Source: Melastoma dodecandrum (taxonomy: Eukaryota > Streptophyta > Magnoliopsida > Myrtales > Melastomataceae). From it: DNA of 64,000 nt. This document shows positions 62,976-64,000 of this stretch, one piece after another. Under the pieces are notes generated by a model. It had not been told where the DNA came from and ran no database searches. It saw only the letters and a program-made list of their open reading frames with translations. A program made the translations under genes and the position numbers. Location of the stretch: positions 620,001-684,000 of the forward strand of contig JARUPY010000387.1 of assembly GCA_029817715.1 (NCBI GenBank), in the 5' to 3' direction. The first letter of the stretch is position 1. Each line of letters opens with the position of its first letter.

Positions 62976-64000
62976 ATTTGGTTAAGCATTTACTAACAAA
63001 TATGATACCATTCGGTTAAGCGCTTACTAACAAGCGCGATACCTTCCAGTCGGTTAAACGTTTACTAACAAACGTTAAACCACTTCCAGTCGGCTAAGCG
63101 TTTACTAACAAACGCGACGCCATTCGACTAAGCGTTCACTAACAAACGCTACGTCATTTCAATTTGGTTAAGCATTTACTAACAAATGCGACACCTTTCG
63201 GTTAAGCGCTTACTAACAAGCGCGATACTACTAGCAAACGTTATACCACTTTCAGTCGGCTAAGCGTTTACTAACAAACGCAATGCCATTCGACTAAGCG
63301 TTTACTAACAAACGCTACGTCATTTCAATTTGGTTAAGCATTTACTAACAAATGCGACACCAATCGGTTAAGCGCTTACTAACAAGCGCGATACCTTCCA
63401 GTTGGTTAAACGTTTACTAACAAACGTTATACCACTTCCAGTCGGCTAAGCGTTTACTAACAAACGCGACGCCATTCGACTAAGCGTTTACTAACAAACG
63501 CTACGTCACATTCTTTTCGGTTAAGCGCTTACTAACAAGCGCGATACCTTCCAGTCGGTTAAACGTTTACTAACAAACGTTATACCATCCGTTAAAATGT
63601 TTATTAACAAACATTGTGCCACTTTCAAATGGTTAGGTGGAGCGTTTACTAACAAACGTGACACCAACCTCCATTTTGGCTAAGCGTTTATTAACAAACG
63701 CAATGTCATCTTCAATTCGGTTAAAGCGTTTACTAACAAACGCCATACCATTTTCCCACATTGGTTAAGCATTTACTATTAATGCAACACCATTCGGCTA
63801 AGCATTTTCTAGCAAATGCGACGCCAATCGACTGAATGTTTAGTAATAAACGCAAAGTCATGTTAGATCGGTCGAGCGTTCGTACATGACTAACATACAT
63901 CTTTTTGTGAAGCGTTTGTACAAACACTACATCTCTTTTCACAAGCTCTCGGCTAAACGTTTACTAACAAACGCGACGCCATTCGACTAAGCGTTTACTA
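62976..64000 (+). repeat. Tandem array of short hairpin repeats
   Basis: About 28 units of ~34-40 bp run to the window edge. Each has a stem of 6-7 bp around a loop ACTAAC, for example GCGTTTACTAACAAACGC. At least five stem versions occur (GCGCTT, AACGTTT, GCGTTT, GCATTT, AATGTTT), each with its matching complement. Between hairpins lie linkers such as GACGCCATTCGACTAA. The array loses regularity near 63770-63950. The function is unknown. Confidence 0.9.

Larger units (their letters stand above)
55834..64000 (+). mobile_element. Tat/Ogre-like Ty3/gypsy element, incomplete at the right edge
   Basis: A long LTR (55834-58626) is followed by a primer site fitting tRNA-Arg, a combination typical of Tat/Ogre-type elements. 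From 58.65 to 64.0 kb no gag or pol domain is recognisable, only repeats and short frames. The element may be non-autonomous, or its coding part may lie beyond the window. Assignment rests on LTR length, ends and primer site only. Confidence 0.6.

Noticed and set aside
62976..64000. CRISPR-like array
   Set aside because: Repeats are short and variable with no unique spacers of constant length, and the setting is a plant genome.

Overview
The window is nuclear DNA of a eudicot plant. The signs are short spliced genes with GT-AG introns, TATA boxes at plant spacing, a plastid-type purine biosynthesis gene, and plant lineages of LTR retrotransposons (Ty1/copia, chromovirus and Athila-like Ty3/gypsy, and a Tat/Ogre-like element). 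The species cannot be fixed from the sequence alone.

The main content is a PR-10 / Bet v 1-type gene cluster. I count 13 intact two-exon genes of 160 codons, two copies with a foreign C-terminus, one frameshifted copy, one copy cut by a transposon, one decayed exon-2 fragment and three tiny exon-1 relics. Two subfamilies are present. The larger one begins MAVTSY and has a ~79-bp intron. The smaller one begins MGFSVV or MGITTH and has a 100-121 bp intron. Genes occur as divergent pairs (5.2-7.0, 12.1-14.1, 19.4-21.1, 36.4-38.2 kb) and convergent pairs (22.7-24.2, 28.0-29.5, 50.0-55.8 kb).

Layout: 1-9.29 kb is repeated almost exactly at 14.16-23.43 kb, a direct tandem duplication with a 14.16-kb period. 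Each copy carries a PR-10 gene with a foreign 3' end, a complete four-exon phosphoribosylamine-glycine ligase (GARS) gene and three more PR-10 genes. The stretch 19.13-24.93 kb is then mirrored by 27.20-38.41 kb, an inverted duplication of four PR-10 genes whose right arm was later split by a 5.4-kb retrotransposon (30,724-36,144). The 2.3-kb spacer holds a copia integrase relic and short degenerate tandem repeats. From 39.4 to 48.9 kb lies a complete but decayed 9.5-kb Athila-like element. From 50.0 to 55.8 kb is a convergent PR-10 pair. One member is frameshifted and has a nearly intact copia element (50,631-55,244) in its 3' flank. The other is interrupted at 55,833 by an element whose 2.8-kb LTR contains a piece of a host WPP-domain gene. 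The rest of the window (58.6-64.0 kb) is the inside of that element: an untranslated leader, a series of intron-like repeats, and an array of short hairpin repeats running off the right edge.

PR-10 proteins are small cytosolic ligand-binding proteins, usually induced by stress, so the locus looks like a dosage-amplified defence or ligand-binding cluster. GARS is housekeeping (de novo purine synthesis) and appears to have been carried along by segmental duplication. The strongest candidates for something undescribed are the hairpin array with paired stem changes at the right end, the WPP fragment inside an LTR, and the 14-bp hairpin that contains the TATA box of the MGFSVV subfamily.
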